Part shown: positions 17,223 through 25,879 of the stretch, piece by piece
Layout: each line of letters opens with the position of its first letter
Position numbering within the stretch: position 1 is the first letter of the stretch
Assembly: GCF_013403565.1 (NCBI RefSeq)
Contig: NZ_CP058627.1
Span: 2,666,001-2,730,000 of the forward strand
Length of the DNA: 64,000 bases
Origin: Chitinibacter bivalviorum
GTDB taxonomy: Bacteria; Pseudomonadota; Gammaproteobacteria; Burkholderiales; Chitinibacteraceae
Direction: 5' to 3'
Made by a program: the position numbers and the translations under genes
Notes under the pieces: generated by a model
Seen by the model: the letters and a program-made list of their open reading frames with translations, nothing else
The model's database searches: none
What the model was told of the DNA's origin: nothing

Positions 17223-18707
17223 ATGATTAAGTTTAAATATGGTTACGCTATTATCATATTGAGCAGCACTATCAGTGCACTGACTTTTGCCGCCGACTGC
17301 CCAGATCGTTTTGAGTCAACTAAACTTGATTATCTGGGCCGTAATGCCGATGGCAGCAAAGCGTACTTCATCACGATGAGTAATCGTGCTGACTCTTTCC
17401 GTCTTGAGGCTCCCGGCGTCGCTGACATAGATCGCTGGCAAAGCTCAGGCCCATCGGTTCATATCAGTGAATCGAATGTAGTTCTCGACGACTTAAATGG
17501 AACACACAAGCTAGATCGGCTCAATACGGATGGTTCATTTAATTGCTTTCTACACTCTCGAAATCAGAAAGCTCCCATACTACCTCCTACATGGCGCCCA
17601 CCAACCCTGCCTGAGCGGCCGGTCGGTGTAAAGCCAGAGAATCCTGATCTGCCGATCGTGATTCGCCCGGAAATACCGGAGTTACCCGTGGTTACCCGAC
17701 CTGAGTTACCAGATCGTCCCATCGTGGAGCCCCCAAATCCTTTGCCTCCCCATGTGGTCAGTCTGAATGGCCTACTCTACCAACTGACAACAGCTCAAGT
17801 TGTACAGTATTGTCCATCGATTCAATTTGATGCCACAGGCCAAATTAGTGATGAATCAATTCGGGATTGCAAAGCACTTATTGATACGCTAAACCAAGTT
17901 GCATTAACACCTGGCCGTGATTTATTGGCGACTAGTCTCTGGAATTCATGGGCCGATGTGCAATATATTCGTTCAAATAATCGTCGTGGACTTAGCCCAA
18001 TTGAAGGGAGTGGGGTAACGATGAGTATCGGGGCCGATCGCGCAATTGAGCCTGACTTGGCTTTAGGCTTTATGCTGTCATTGAGTAATCAAGACTCCGA
18101 CAGTTTTTCAGGGCGAATTCAAAGTGACAGCGATAGCTTGATGGTTGGCCCCTACATGGCATATGGGCTCTCGCCGCACTGGTCAGTATTTGGTAGCGCT
18201 ATGCTCGGCCAAGTTCAGCGCGATTATCGACTGCTGTCGCTATCAGGCAAAAGCAGCCCGATGCAATACAGTTTGAACTTGAATTTAGAGGGTGAGTATG
18301 CCCTTGATCCACACAGCGTCGTTCGACCCAAGCTCGGGATTAGTTATATCTATGAGCGTGGCGAGAATTATCAACTTCAAGGCCGTCTTCTTGGAAAAAC
18401 ACTCGCGATCCATATTGATGGCCATAGCCATGACTCAGGCCAAATCCAAGCTAGTGCAGAGTGGAATAGGAAAATCATGACTAAAGATGGGCAACTCTTT
18501 GTTCCATACTTGGAAGGGGGCGTGTTGTATAACTACCTTAATCAGGATAATAACCAAGACCCTCGCTGGAAAGGGATGGCTCGCGCAGGGGTACGTACTG
18601 TAGCAGGTCAGTCTTGGCAAATTGATACGAGCGTTAGCTATCAGAGCATCGGCATCAGCGACATAAAAATATGGGACTTCTCATTATTTGTATCACACCC
18701 ATTTTAA
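17223..18707 (+). CDS. Small autotransporter with Pro-rich linker and beta-barrel domain
   Basis: 494 aa. Residues 1-24 are a signal peptide (ending LTFAADC). A short N-terminal region (about 25-115) is followed by a proline-rich segment (about 120-180) with repeated RPE(L/I)P units. A short helical linker comes next. From about residue 235 an autotransporter-type beta-barrel follows with alternating hydrophobic strands (MSIGADRAIEPDLALGFMLS, LGISYIYERGENYQ). It ends in VSHPF, the terminal aromatic signal used by the BAM complex. The passenger is unusually short and has no recognised enzyme domain. The region is A+T-richer than its neighbours, which may hint at transfer. Surface display or adhesion is inferred. 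Confidence 0.75.
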   Translation: MIKFKYGYAIIILSSTISALTFAADCPDRFESTKLDYLGRNADGSKAYFITMSNRADSFRLEAPGVADIDRWQSSGPSVHISESNVVLDDLNGTHKLDRLNTDGSFNCFLHSRNQKAPILPPTWRPPTLPERPVGVKPENPDLPIVIRPEIPELPVVTRPELPDRPIVEPPNPLPPHVVSLNGLLYQLTTAQVVQYCPSIQFDATGQISDESIRDCKALIDTLNQVALTPGRDLLATSLWNSWADVQYIRSNNRRGLSPIEGSGVTMSIGADRAIEPDLALGFMLSLSNQDSDSFSGRIQSDSDSLMVGPYMAYGLSPHWSVFGSAMLGQVQRDYRLLSLSGKSSPMQYSLNLNLEGEYALDPHSVVRPKLGISYIYERGENYQLQGRLLGKTLAIHIDGHSHDSGQIQASAEWNRKIMTKDGQLFVPYLEGGVLYNYLNQDNNQDPRWKGMARAGVRTVAGQSWQIDTSVSYQSIGISDIKIWDFSLFVSHPF

Positions 18708-18795
18708 TGCAGGACAAGGGGAATGCGAGTTCAAATCGCAAACGACAATAATTGTTAAGCTAGATTAATAACCATAAGAGTTCACGCCGCCCGTA

Positions 18796-18836
18796 AAAAT
18801 AAAAACCCCAAGCTCGCAGTGGCGAAACTTGGGGTT
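18796..18836 (-). terminator. Rho-independent terminator of proQ-like gene
   Basis: AACCCCAAG/CTTGGGGTT stem (18805-18836) followed on the minus strand by a T-rich tract (complement of 18796-18805). It lies 24 nt past the stop at 18860. Confidence 0.82.
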
Positions 18837-18859
18837 GTGCGCAACGTCTAATTAATTAA

Positions 18860-19285
18860 TTAGTTGCGTGAGAATTTTTGCGCGAGCTGGTTGAGCTTTT
18901 CTGCACGCTGGCGCTCTGCCTCAGCTGCTGCTTCCGCTGCCTGCTGCGCTTTGCGCTCGTCGGCGGCTTTTTTGAAGTGTTCGTGCAAGCTAGTGGCCGC
19001 GTAAGTGCGTTGCTCTTCGGTCACCGCATCGCCTTTGCTGCCATCCAGATTCACGCGCTCGGTGGCGTGCTGCATCACTTTCAAGTAACGCACTGAACGC
19101 GTGTGCATCGCCAAGGCGCTACGCAGTACGCGGCGGTTGATTTCCGGCAAAGCTGCAATGACTTGCTTATCAATCCCGATAGCGAGGGGCTGACAGTCGC
19201 GAAATACCGCAAATTGCTTTTGCAATTCCTTCAACATGCCAAAGGTCGTCGGTGTAGAAGTCGGTTTATTTTCTGGGGTGTTCAT
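18860..19285 (-). CDS. proQ: ProQ/FinO-domain RNA chaperone
   Basis: 141 aa, made almost entirely of one FinO/ProQ domain (residues about 15-110). Family landmarks are QLAIGI-type QPLAIGIDKQVIAALP, RRVLRSALAMHTRSVRYLK (the RNA-binding helical face) and the RVNLDGS segment. The C-terminus is a short basic, Ala/Glu-rich coiled tail (KKAADERKAQQAAEAAAEA). This is the minimal form known from Neisseria and lacks the C-terminal Tudor-like domain of E. coli ProQ. Such proteins bind structured sRNAs and mRNA 3' ends. It is a single gene with its own terminator. Confidence 0.9.
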   Translation of the reverse strand: MNTPENKPTSTPTTFGMLKELQKQFAVFRDCQPLAIGIDKQVIAALPEINRRVLRSALAMHTRSVRYLKVMQHATERVNLDGSKGDAVTEEQRTYAATSLHEHFKKAADERKAQQAAEAAAEAERQRAEKLNQLAQKFSRN

Positions 19286-19471
19286 CGATCAAGCTCGTCA
19301 AAGAGGGTTTTGCTAGCGCGCATTTTATCAGATTCACACCACGAACCAACTGAATGTGATTGACGGTGTACAAATGAATGCGCCTTTGCTGCAGTTTTTT
19401 GCATTTTTTGCCGCGATCTTGCGGCTAAAGTCGCAAGCCTACCCTATTTACAGATCGAAATCGGTTTTTCT

Positions 19472-19744
19472 TTAGAATAGGCGTTTACGGCGACGCGCCA
19501 CCAAACCCACCATGCCGACACCGATGAGCCCGAATACCTCTGGGTCGGCCAAGTTGAATTTAGGCTGACTAGAGTTCGCTTTATGACTCACTGGCGGGTT
19601 GAGCATGGCCAAATGATTACCATCCGTGGCGCTCAGTTTTTGGAAATTGTGGTGCGCAAATAAATTGTCCTGCACCTTAATCACCTCGGCTTGTGCAGCG
19701 CCCGTCACGAGTAATAATGAAACCACGAAAGCTGAGTAATTCAT
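19472..19744 (-). CDS. Small exported protein with variant PEP-CTERM tail
   Basis: 90 aa from ATG 19744 (AGGTGG 6 nt upstream; an ATG nine bases earlier is less well placed). A signal peptide (residues 1-19, ending TGAAQA) precedes about 45 polar residues. A C-terminal sorting-type tail follows: DPEVFGLIGVGMVGLVARRRKR, an acidic-Pro-Glu start, then a hydrophobic helix and an Arg/Lys cluster. The third motif residue is Val and not the canonical Pro, so it is an atypical PEP-CTERM signal. It lies two genes from a canonical PEP-CTERM protein. The function of the short mature part is unknown. No exosortase is in the window. Confidence 0.72.
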   Translation of the reverse strand: MNYSAFVVSLLLVTGAAQAEVIKVQDNLFAHHNFQKLSATDGNHLAMLNPPVSHKANSSQPKFNLADPEVFGLIGVGMVGLVARRRKRLF

Positions 19745-19887
19745 GATTGCCACCTGACTTTAATTGCAATATTGCGATGCAATATATCAGGACTTCACGA
19801 CGCCAACATTACAAGTTGTACAAGCAAAGTGAATGGTGTGAATGTATTCACACGGTTTTTCACTACATTGCACGCTCCCGCGCAAAA

Positions 19888-19916
19888 AAGCCTCAGATCA
19901 CCTGGATCTGAGGCTT
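19888..19916 (-). terminator. Rho-independent terminator of PEP-CTERM gene
   Basis: 12-bp perfect stem AAGCCTCAGATC/GATCTGAGGCTT (19888-19916, 5-nt loop) followed on the minus strand by T residues (complement of 19884-19889). It lies 22 nt beyond the stop at 19939. Confidence 0.92.
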
Positions 19917-19938
19917 TTGCTTTCTATGAACGCTCAGC

Positions 19939-20529
19939 TCAATAGTGGCGTTTGCGGCGAGCAATTAATGCAAGCAAGCCCAAACCCATCAGTGCATAAG
20001 TTTCGGGCTCGGGTACTGGCGCAACTTGCGTGCTAAGCCCCAACTCAGGCTGCATGGGGGTATGTGCTACAGCATCAATCTGGAAAATACTTCCCGATGC
20101 ATTACCCAGTAGGGATGTATAGTTTTGATCCAGTAACTGTGCCACAAAACTGCTGCCATCCGCACTTGGCGTGCCTTGCCAATCGCCGCCAAAATTGAGC
20201 ACAAAGCTCAACTTTTGACCAAAAGTCAGTCCTTGCGCCACAAAGCTGCTGGGGCTATTGCTGCTCAAAGTCAGCTTGCTAGGTAAGCCTCCGCTGACTT
20301 GCCCATCCTGCAGCTCGATTGCGCCCAAGCTTTGCCACCCCGTGAGCTGGCTAATCTGCGCGTCAATGGCGGGTGAGCCGAGCAAACTACCGAGACTAAA
20401 ATAGATAAATCCATTTTGCTGCGACACGCTCTGCGTATCGACCTCAACGCGATACGCCGCAGCGTGTGTCACCGCACTCGCCAGTAAGATAGCGATGGCT
20501 AAGCATGATTGAGTCCATTTTTTCATCAT
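19939..20529 (-). CDS. PEP-CTERM sorting-domain protein
   Basis: 196 aa. A signal peptide (residues 1-24, ending AVTHAAA) is followed by a beta-rich mature region with NGFIYFSLGS and GQKLSFVLNFGGDWQG. The C-terminus is a textbook PEP-CTERM signal: VPEPETYALMGLGLLALIA then RRKRH. The body resembles NF038129-like PEP-CTERM proteins of unknown function. Such proteins are cut and transferred by exosortase EpsH/XrtA during exopolysaccharide-linked export. The start 29 nt after the end of the nuclease gene suggests one transcript with it. Confidence 0.88.
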   Translation of the reverse strand: MMKKWTQSCLAIAILLASAVTHAAAYRVEVDTQSVSQQNGFIYFSLGSLLGSPAIDAQISQLTGWQSLGAIELQDGQVSGGLPSKLTLSSNSPSSFVAQGLTFGQKLSFVLNFGGDWQGTPSADGSSFVAQLLDQNYTSLLGNASGSIFQIDAVAHTPMQPELGLSTQVAPVPEPETYALMGLGLLALIARRKRHY

Positions 20530-20557
20530 ATTGATCCTGATTTAATCCAACGCGAAA

Positions 20558-23263
20558 TTAGTAATCCAACTGAGCTTGCAGCAAAGTAGCGCTGTAGCTA
20601 ATTGGCAGTTTGGCGGGATTATTAAATTGCAGATTGAGTACCGATTTACTGGCTGCGGCCGGATTGCTGAGCGTTAGATAGGGCATGCCATTGATGTAGC
20701 CTTGTGCATTGGCGAGCACGACCCCACTGGGCAAACCCTTAAAGACAACCATCACCTTGCCAGTCAACGCAGCAGTAGCGCTCAGCGTCAGCGAGCCGTT
20801 ATAGGTTTTGCTTTGCAGGTTGTAGGTCAGGCCAGTTTTTTGCTGCGCAAAGTTGCTGCTGACGTCGCTATACAATGCAGGCAAATTAAAGCGCGCTACT
20901 TCTGGCTCGTGATCGCTGGCCTGATCGGCAAATTCCGAGTTCACATGCACCACGTCGTAATCCGCAACACGGCTCAGTGTTTCGGTGGCCAGAATATGAT
21001 CGAGCACTTGGCTATTCCCTTCGTAGACATAGGTATAACGCTCGTTTTCCGGCAGCGTTTCGACCAGATCGACCAAGCCTGCTGCTTTCAGTTTGTTCAG
21101 CGGGTTCGAGAACTGGTAGTCATTCAAATCACCCAGCACAGCGACTTTGGCATTCGGGTTTAAGCTGCGAATCTGAGCAACAAAATCGGCCACAATCGTC
21201 GCTTGTTGATTACGCTGAATTTCTGAACTCAACAGCGGCGGTTGAATATGCCCCATTATTGGCTGATCGCCCCCTTTGGAGTTGAAATGATTGGCGATCA
21301 CAAACAGCTTATGGCCATTAAACATAAACTCCGCAGCCAATGGTTTACGGCTACTCGCAAAGGCCGAATTGGTCGGGTCGATGCGACCTGGGCTAGCGCT
21401 CAAACACGCAATTTCAGCACAAGGCTGCACTGCCGTTGCAGTCAAAGCCGCGCCACCAGCACGATCAACAAATTGCACGCGCGCGGGGTTGAATAAAAAC
21501 ACCTGACGAATATTGCCGCCAGGTTCGCCGCCATCTTGATTCGCTACGGGGTCAATCTGGCGATAATCGTAGGCTGGGCCGCCCACCGCACGAATGGCAT
21601 TGATCAGCTGGCTCATCGTCACCGCAGGATTGACCACCGCATCATTGGTCGCACCATTGCTGTCTTGAATCTCCATCAAGCCAACAATATCGGGCGCTTG
21701 CAAATTGCCGACAATTTGCTTGGCAAGACGGTCGAACTTCGCCGCGCCATCACTCGGGTCAAGGTTTTCGACATTGAATGAGCCGAGTGATAATTCGTCA
21801 CTACGCGCGGCACGCGTCGTTTCAGGCTGCAATCCGGCCTGTGCCAGCGGCGTTAATGAAGTCGCCAGCAATTGGAAATTGGCGTAGTTGTAATCAATCA
21901 CACCGACGGCGGTCTGGAATGAATCACCCACGTTGGCGACGGGCACATTCACCGCGCCATTGGCCAATATCAGGCGTTGTGGATTGGCATTGTTGGCACT
22001 GATTACCACGCCACCACGCGGGCTTTGCAGGTTTGCGCCAGCGCGATAGTTGGCCACAATCGGTGTTTCATTGCTGGTATAGCGAGTCGGGCCAACGACC
22101 TGTGCGCCATTCACTTGTACCCGCATGCCTTCCAAGCTTTCAAAGTAGTCGAGGCCATTGCTCAAATTAAGGCTAGCCGCTTGCTCAACATCACTCACCG
22201 CGCCTTGCCAAATGATTTGCGTCGGCACATTAGCATCCAATACGACGGCGGCAGGTAAGGTATTGCCGCTGCTGATTTTGCTAATCTGGCTGATGTTACT
22301 CACGCTCAACTCGGTAGTGGTCAAATTACCTGCTCCGCCAGCGCCGCCGGGGCGATATTCTTTGACCACACCACTGACTTCTACCGCATCGCCAGCGACA
22401 ACCGCAGGCTTGCCGCCGAGATAAACAAAAATACCTTCAGAAGTCAGCGGATTATTATCTGGCTGTGCGTCCTGCATGAAAAAGCCCGTAGTCGTCACCA
22501 AGGTCACAATGCCTGGCACATGGCTCACAGTTTGGCCGTCCATATTTGAGCGATGCTTGCTGCCTTGAATATCGTGAATACGAACCACTGCACCACCGGC
22601 ATTACCGCCGTTATTGCCATCCGGCGGCACAGGAGTGACGCCCGAGCAATCGGCAAGCGGCGTTGCGCTATTGCGTGGCGTTGGCGCGGCGGCATTAAAA
22701 TCAGCCGCATTATTATTGCTATCCGTACAGCCCGCGTTATTGCGAATCACCGCCGTACTATTGGATGGTGCAGCCGTTGCACCTGCGCCTTCATATTGAT
22801 TAGCGGTAGCGCCAAAGCCTACAAAATCTTCAACCCCTGCGGCCGTGGCGCAGGCAGTACCGCAATTGAGTGCCGCACTATTATTCACCAGCGCAACTTT
22901 ACCCGCAGTACCACTGAGCGCCAGCGTGCCCAGCGCATCAGGCGTTGGCAAACTCACCGTGCCGCCAGTACCCGCCGCTTGCTGGACGAGGAAATATTGT
23001 TTCGGCTGGATAACCCCGCTTAGGCTCGTTTTTTGCCAACTGCTGCCTGTGGCAGATGCGTATTGCACGCTCCAGTTATTCAAGCTCACTGCGACATCAC
23101 CAGCATTGAATAACTCGATGAAGTCATTTTTATACGTCGCGCCATTATTGCCGCCACCGCCATACACTTGGCTAATCACCACTTTGCCAGCAGCCTCGGA
23201 CATGGGGTGCCATGCCACTAAACAAGCAAGCGCGATGCCGCTCAATTTGGGTATAGATTTCAC
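20558..23263 (-). CDS. ExeM/NucH-type extracellular endonuclease
   Basis: 901 aa starting with GTG 23263 behind an AGGGA site. A signal peptide (residues 1-24) is followed by a lamin-tail domain (VVISQVYGGGGNNGATYKND), then an OB-fold nucleic-acid-binding region (VRIHDIQGSKHRS, about 225-450). The endonuclease/exonuclease/phosphatase domain comes from about residue 490. Its catalytic markers are FNVENLDPSD, VGLMEIQDS, VIANHFNSKGGD, VAVLGDLNDY and ASDHEPEV. This matches Shewanella ExeM and Vibrio-type extracellular DNases that degrade extracellular DNA in biofilms. No PEP-CTERM tail is present on the nuclease itself, although a PEP-CTERM gene follows 28 nt downstream. Confidence 0.92.
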   Translation of the reverse strand: MKSIPKLSGIALACLVAWHPMSEAAGKVVISQVYGGGGNNGATYKNDFIELFNAGDVAVSLNNWSVQYASATGSSWQKTSLSGVIQPKQYFLVQQAAGTGGTVSLPTPDALGTLALSGTAGKVALVNNSAALNCGTACATAAGVEDFVGFGATANQYEGAGATAAPSNSTAVIRNNAGCTDSNNNAADFNAAAPTPRNSATPLADCSGVTPVPPDGNNGGNAGGAVVRIHDIQGSKHRSNMDGQTVSHVPGIVTLVTTTGFFMQDAQPDNNPLTSEGIFVYLGGKPAVVAGDAVEVSGVVKEYRPGGAGGAGNLTTTELSVSNISQISKISSGNTLPAAVVLDANVPTQIIWQGAVSDVEQAASLNLSNGLDYFESLEGMRVQVNGAQVVGPTRYTSNETPIVANYRAGANLQSPRGGVVISANNANPQRLILANGAVNVPVANVGDSFQTAVGVIDYNYANFQLLATSLTPLAQAGLQPETTRAARSDELSLGSFNVENLDPSDGAAKFDRLAKQIVGNLQAPDIVGLMEIQDSNGATNDAVVNPAVTMSQLINAIRAVGGPAYDYRQIDPVANQDGGEPGGNIRQVFLFNPARVQFVDRAGGAALTATAVQPCAEIACLSASPGRIDPTNSAFASSRKPLAAEFMFNGHKLFVIANHFNSKGGDQPIMGHIQPPLLSSEIQRNQQATIVADFVAQIRSLNPNAKVAVLGDLNDYQFSNPLNKLKAAGLVDLVETLPENERYTYVYEGNSQVLDHILATETLSRVADYDVVHVNSEFADQASDHEPEVARFNLPALYSDVSSNFAQQKTGLTYNLQSKTYNGSLTLSATAALTGKVMVVFKGLPSGVVLANAQGYINGMPYLTLSNPAAASKSVLNLQFNNPAKLPISYSATLLQAQLDY

Positions 23264-23382
23264 TTTGTCATCCCTGTGTGTTGTTATCGAACTCAGTCAA
23301 CGCTGAGCCGAGCACCTTACAAGGTCAGTATTAAAACGGTGGGTCAGGTCAATGACATTTGCATTGTGAATTAATGACTAAT

Positions 23383-23407
23383 AAAAAACCCGCCGAGGCG
23401 GGTTTTT
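23383..23407 (-). terminator. Bidirectional terminator hairpin
   Basis: CCCGC/GCGGG stem (23389-23402) with A-run on the left (23383-23388) and T-run on the right (23403-23407). It can end leftward transcription from the PfkB kinase gene at 23429 and read in either direction. Confidence 0.85.
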
Positions 23408-23428
23408 ATGCGGGAAATCGAGATTCAA

Positions 23429-24367
23429 TTATTGCGGCAAGGTCTGGCCAAAAGCGGTCTGATACTGCGCGGCCAAATCGCTCATATTGAATTTGTGATT
23501 CTGCCCGCCGCGATGGGCAATCTTGATACTACCGAGCAATGAAGCCAGACGACCCGTCGTTGGCCAATCCCAACCTTGCATCAGGCCATGCAACAGACCC
23601 GCACGGAAAGCATCGCCGCAACCCGTTGGATCTAGCACCGCAGCGGCAGGTACTGCAGGAATTTCATAGCAAGTACCATCGGCATAAATCGTTGCCCCTT
23701 CCGCGCCCAGCGTTACGACCAAGGCCTTTACTTTGCTGGCCAATTGTTCAAGGCTGAGGCCGGTTGCTTTGGACATCATTTCGGCTTCGTAATCATTCAG
23801 CGTTAAATACGTCGCCAGCTCAACCAGCTCCAACAGCTCTTCGCCGCTAAACATGGGCATACCCTGACCCGGGTCGAAAATGAATGGCACACTAGCGGCC
23901 GCCAATTGGCGCGCATGGTCTTGCATCCCTTGCTTGCCATCAGGTGACACAATGCCGATTTTGATGGTTTCTGTCACATCGGACACTTGGTTCAAGTGCG
24001 AAACACCCATTGCACCGGGGTGGAAAGCGGTGATCTGGTTATCGTCCAGATCGGTGGTGATAAAGCATTGGCCGGTAAAACCTTCTTGCTCGGTGATGTA
24101 TTTGCGGCTGATTTGCAATTGATCCAGCCATTTTTCGTAAATACCGAAATCCTGACCGACTGTCGCCATGATCAATGGCTCCGAGCCCAACATTTTTAAG
24201 GTGTAGGCGATATTGCCGGCGCAGCCACCCAATTCACGGCGCATCTCTGGCACCAAAAAAGACACCGACAGAATATGAATTTGCTCTGGCAGGATGTGTT
24301 TTTTGAAATGGTCTGGAAACACCATAATGGTGTCATAGGCCATCGAACCGCAAATGAGTGCAGACAT
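23429..24367 (-). CDS. PfkB-family sugar/nucleoside kinase (adenosine-kinase-like)
   Basis: 312 aa ribokinase-fold kinase. The N-terminal glycine pair region RELGGCAGNIAYTLKMLG (PfkB signature 1) binds the substrate. The C-terminal DPTGCGDAFRAGLLHGLM (signature 2) holds the catalytic Asp and anion hole. KALVVTLGAEGATIY is the ATP-side motif. The start MSALICGSMAYDTIMVFPDHF matches a proteobacterial group often annotated as adenosine kinase, but the substrate has not been proven from sequence. The gene stands alone with a strong terminator. Confidence 0.88.
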   Translation of the reverse strand: MSALICGSMAYDTIMVFPDHFKKHILPEQIHILSVSFLVPEMRRELGGCAGNIAYTLKMLGSEPLIMATVGQDFGIYEKWLDQLQISRKYITEQEGFTGQCFITTDLDDNQITAFHPGAMGVSHLNQVSDVTETIKIGIVSPDGKQGMQDHARQLAAASVPFIFDPGQGMPMFSGEELLELVELATYLTLNDYEAEMMSKATGLSLEQLASKVKALVVTLGAEGATIYADGTCYEIPAVPAAAVLDPTGCGDAFRAGLLHGLMQGWDWPTTGRLASLLGSIKIAHRGGQNHKFNMSDLAAQYQTAFGQTLPQ

Positions 24368-24571
24368 GCTTATATCTCCTTAGGTAATCCCAGAATTATA
24401 CGTTTCCCAATCGGCAATAGCGGCATGAATTTCATTAATGGATCAATTCTCTTTTTCGGCAATCTTGAGACACAGATCACCCACGCATGCCCTTTCATCG
24501 GGTCTGACTTTACGCTGACGAATTTCAGCCCCATAGTGCGCACCTAGGGAAATCACTTACGCCTATTTTTT

Positions 24572-25732
24572 ATGTTGGAAGACCAATTTTCAATCTGCCT
24601 TGCTGCAATGATCTGCGCCGTACTCGGTGCAGGCATGTACTTTAATTTGGCGCGCGGCCACGAGAGCGAAAGAGGCATCTCGACCTTAGCCGTGGGCGGA
24701 GCTCTGCATCAGGCTGGTTGGTTTATTTGGGCGTTAAGTCAATTTCAAAGCGCAGGAATTGGTACTTGGCTGGCGATTGTATTGCTTTTGCTCGGTCAAC
24801 TCGGCTTGCTGGCCGGTACTCGCCGCGCCTTTGCGCGACCAGCATTATTAGGCTGGTGGGGCGCCTTAGTTCCCCTTTTACTGATCGCTATTGTGGCAAG
24901 TCTGTTGCAATGGATTTCGGAAACTCAAAGCGCACTGATGCAAGCCCTGATGCTCGCCCCTTTGGCATTTCAGATTGGGCGCGAAGCGTTCTCACCAAGT
25001 AATGATGAATCTTGGAGCCTACCACGTTGGACCTTAGTCGGCGTCACTCTTGGGTTGGCCTTAACCCTGATGATGACCGCGCTCGGTCTGGTCACCGGCT
25101 TAATTACCCTCAATAAAGCCGCCATGATTTGGGCGATGCTCGCTTGCATCTCAGCCCTATTATTGCCCTATAGCTATCAATTACTGATTTCACACCGCCT
25201 GTATGCCCGCTTGAGCAAATTGGTGCGCTACGATGCGCTCACCGGGCTACTTAATCGCCGAGGCTTGGAAGAGCACGCTCGCCGCGAATTACATCGCGCA
25301 CGTAAACACCAAACGTCTTTGGGTCTGATGCTGATCGACATTAATCAATTTCGCGTCATTAACCAGCGCTATGGTTATGGCGCAGGGGATGTCGCTCTCA
25401 AAAAATGCGCACGTAAATTGCGTGAAATTGCAGGTGAGTCGGCCTTAATTGGGCGGATTGCCGGTGAGGAATACTGCCTTATCCTGAGCGATAAAAACTC
25501 ACAATCTTTGCGCTCGCTGGCGGTCGAAATCGAAATGGCCTTGCAATCCCTCACAATTGAACATAGCGATCACAGCTTTCATCTATCGGTGACTTTATCG
25601 CTGGTGAAATACGGTCGGCATGGCAATCAATTTGAAGAACTATTGCAAAGTGCAGAAGAAAAACTGCAGCAGCGCAAAGGCAATCTGCGCAGCGAAACCC
25701 CACCCGAAGGCGCGTCAACGATCACCCCATAA
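24572..25732 (+). CDS. Membrane GGDEF-domain protein with AGEEY active-site motif
   Basis: 386 aa. Residues 1-210 contain six or seven hydrophobic helices forming a membrane sensor module. From about residue 220 a GGDEF domain begins with RYDALTGLLNRRGLEEHARR. The metal-binding IDINQFRVINQRYGYGAGD is intact. The signature itself is AGEEY in place of GGDEF/GGEEF. Alanine at the first position is known in active cyclases, but the final Tyr is unusual. The RxxD inhibitory site five residues upstream is absent (GESA instead). It may be a cyclase without product inhibition or a c-di-GMP/GTP sensor. No close ribosome site is seen before the ATG. Confidence 0.85.
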   Translation: MLEDQFSICLAAMICAVLGAGMYFNLARGHESERGISTLAVGGALHQAGWFIWALSQFQSAGIGTWLAIVLLLLGQLGLLAGTRRAFARPALLGWWGALVPLLLIAIVASLLQWISETQSALMQALMLAPLAFQIGREAFSPSNDESWSLPRWTLVGVTLGLALTLMMTALGLVTGLITLNKAAMIWAMLACISALLLPYSYQLLISHRLYARLSKLVRYDALTGLLNRRGLEEHARRELHRARKHQTSLGLMLIDINQFRVINQRYGYGAGDVALKKCARKLREIAGESALIGRIAGEEYCLILSDKNSQSLRSLAVEIEMALQSLTIEHSDHSFHLSVTLSLVKYGRHGNQFEELLQSAEEKLQQRKGNLRSETPPEGASTITP

Positions 25733-25847
25733 GTCACTGGCCAAGGCCATGACTTGGCGCAAAATTGCATGCAATTGTCTTAGATCAATCAGTGCCGACT
25801 TTAGGCCAAGTAGTGATTTATCCTTGAAATTAGACAGTGCTACAGTA

Positions 25848-25870
25848 CCTAGGCTCCCCACAAGCCTAGG
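25848..25870 (+). promoter_or_regulatory. Hairpin covering the metY ribosome binding site
   Basis: CCTAGGCT (25848-25855) and AGCCTAGG (25863-25870) form a perfect 8-bp stem with a 7-nt loop. The 3' arm contains the AGG of the probable Shine-Dalgarno (AGGAT, 25868-25872), 9 nt before the ATG at 25880. Folding would hide the ribosome site. Confidence 0.5.
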
Positions 25871-25879
25871 ATACGCACG

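Noticed and set aside
22553..23306. Plus-strand frames of about 150 codons opposite the nuclease gene
   Set aside because: They are antisense shadows; the minus-strand gene shows clear domains over the same bases.
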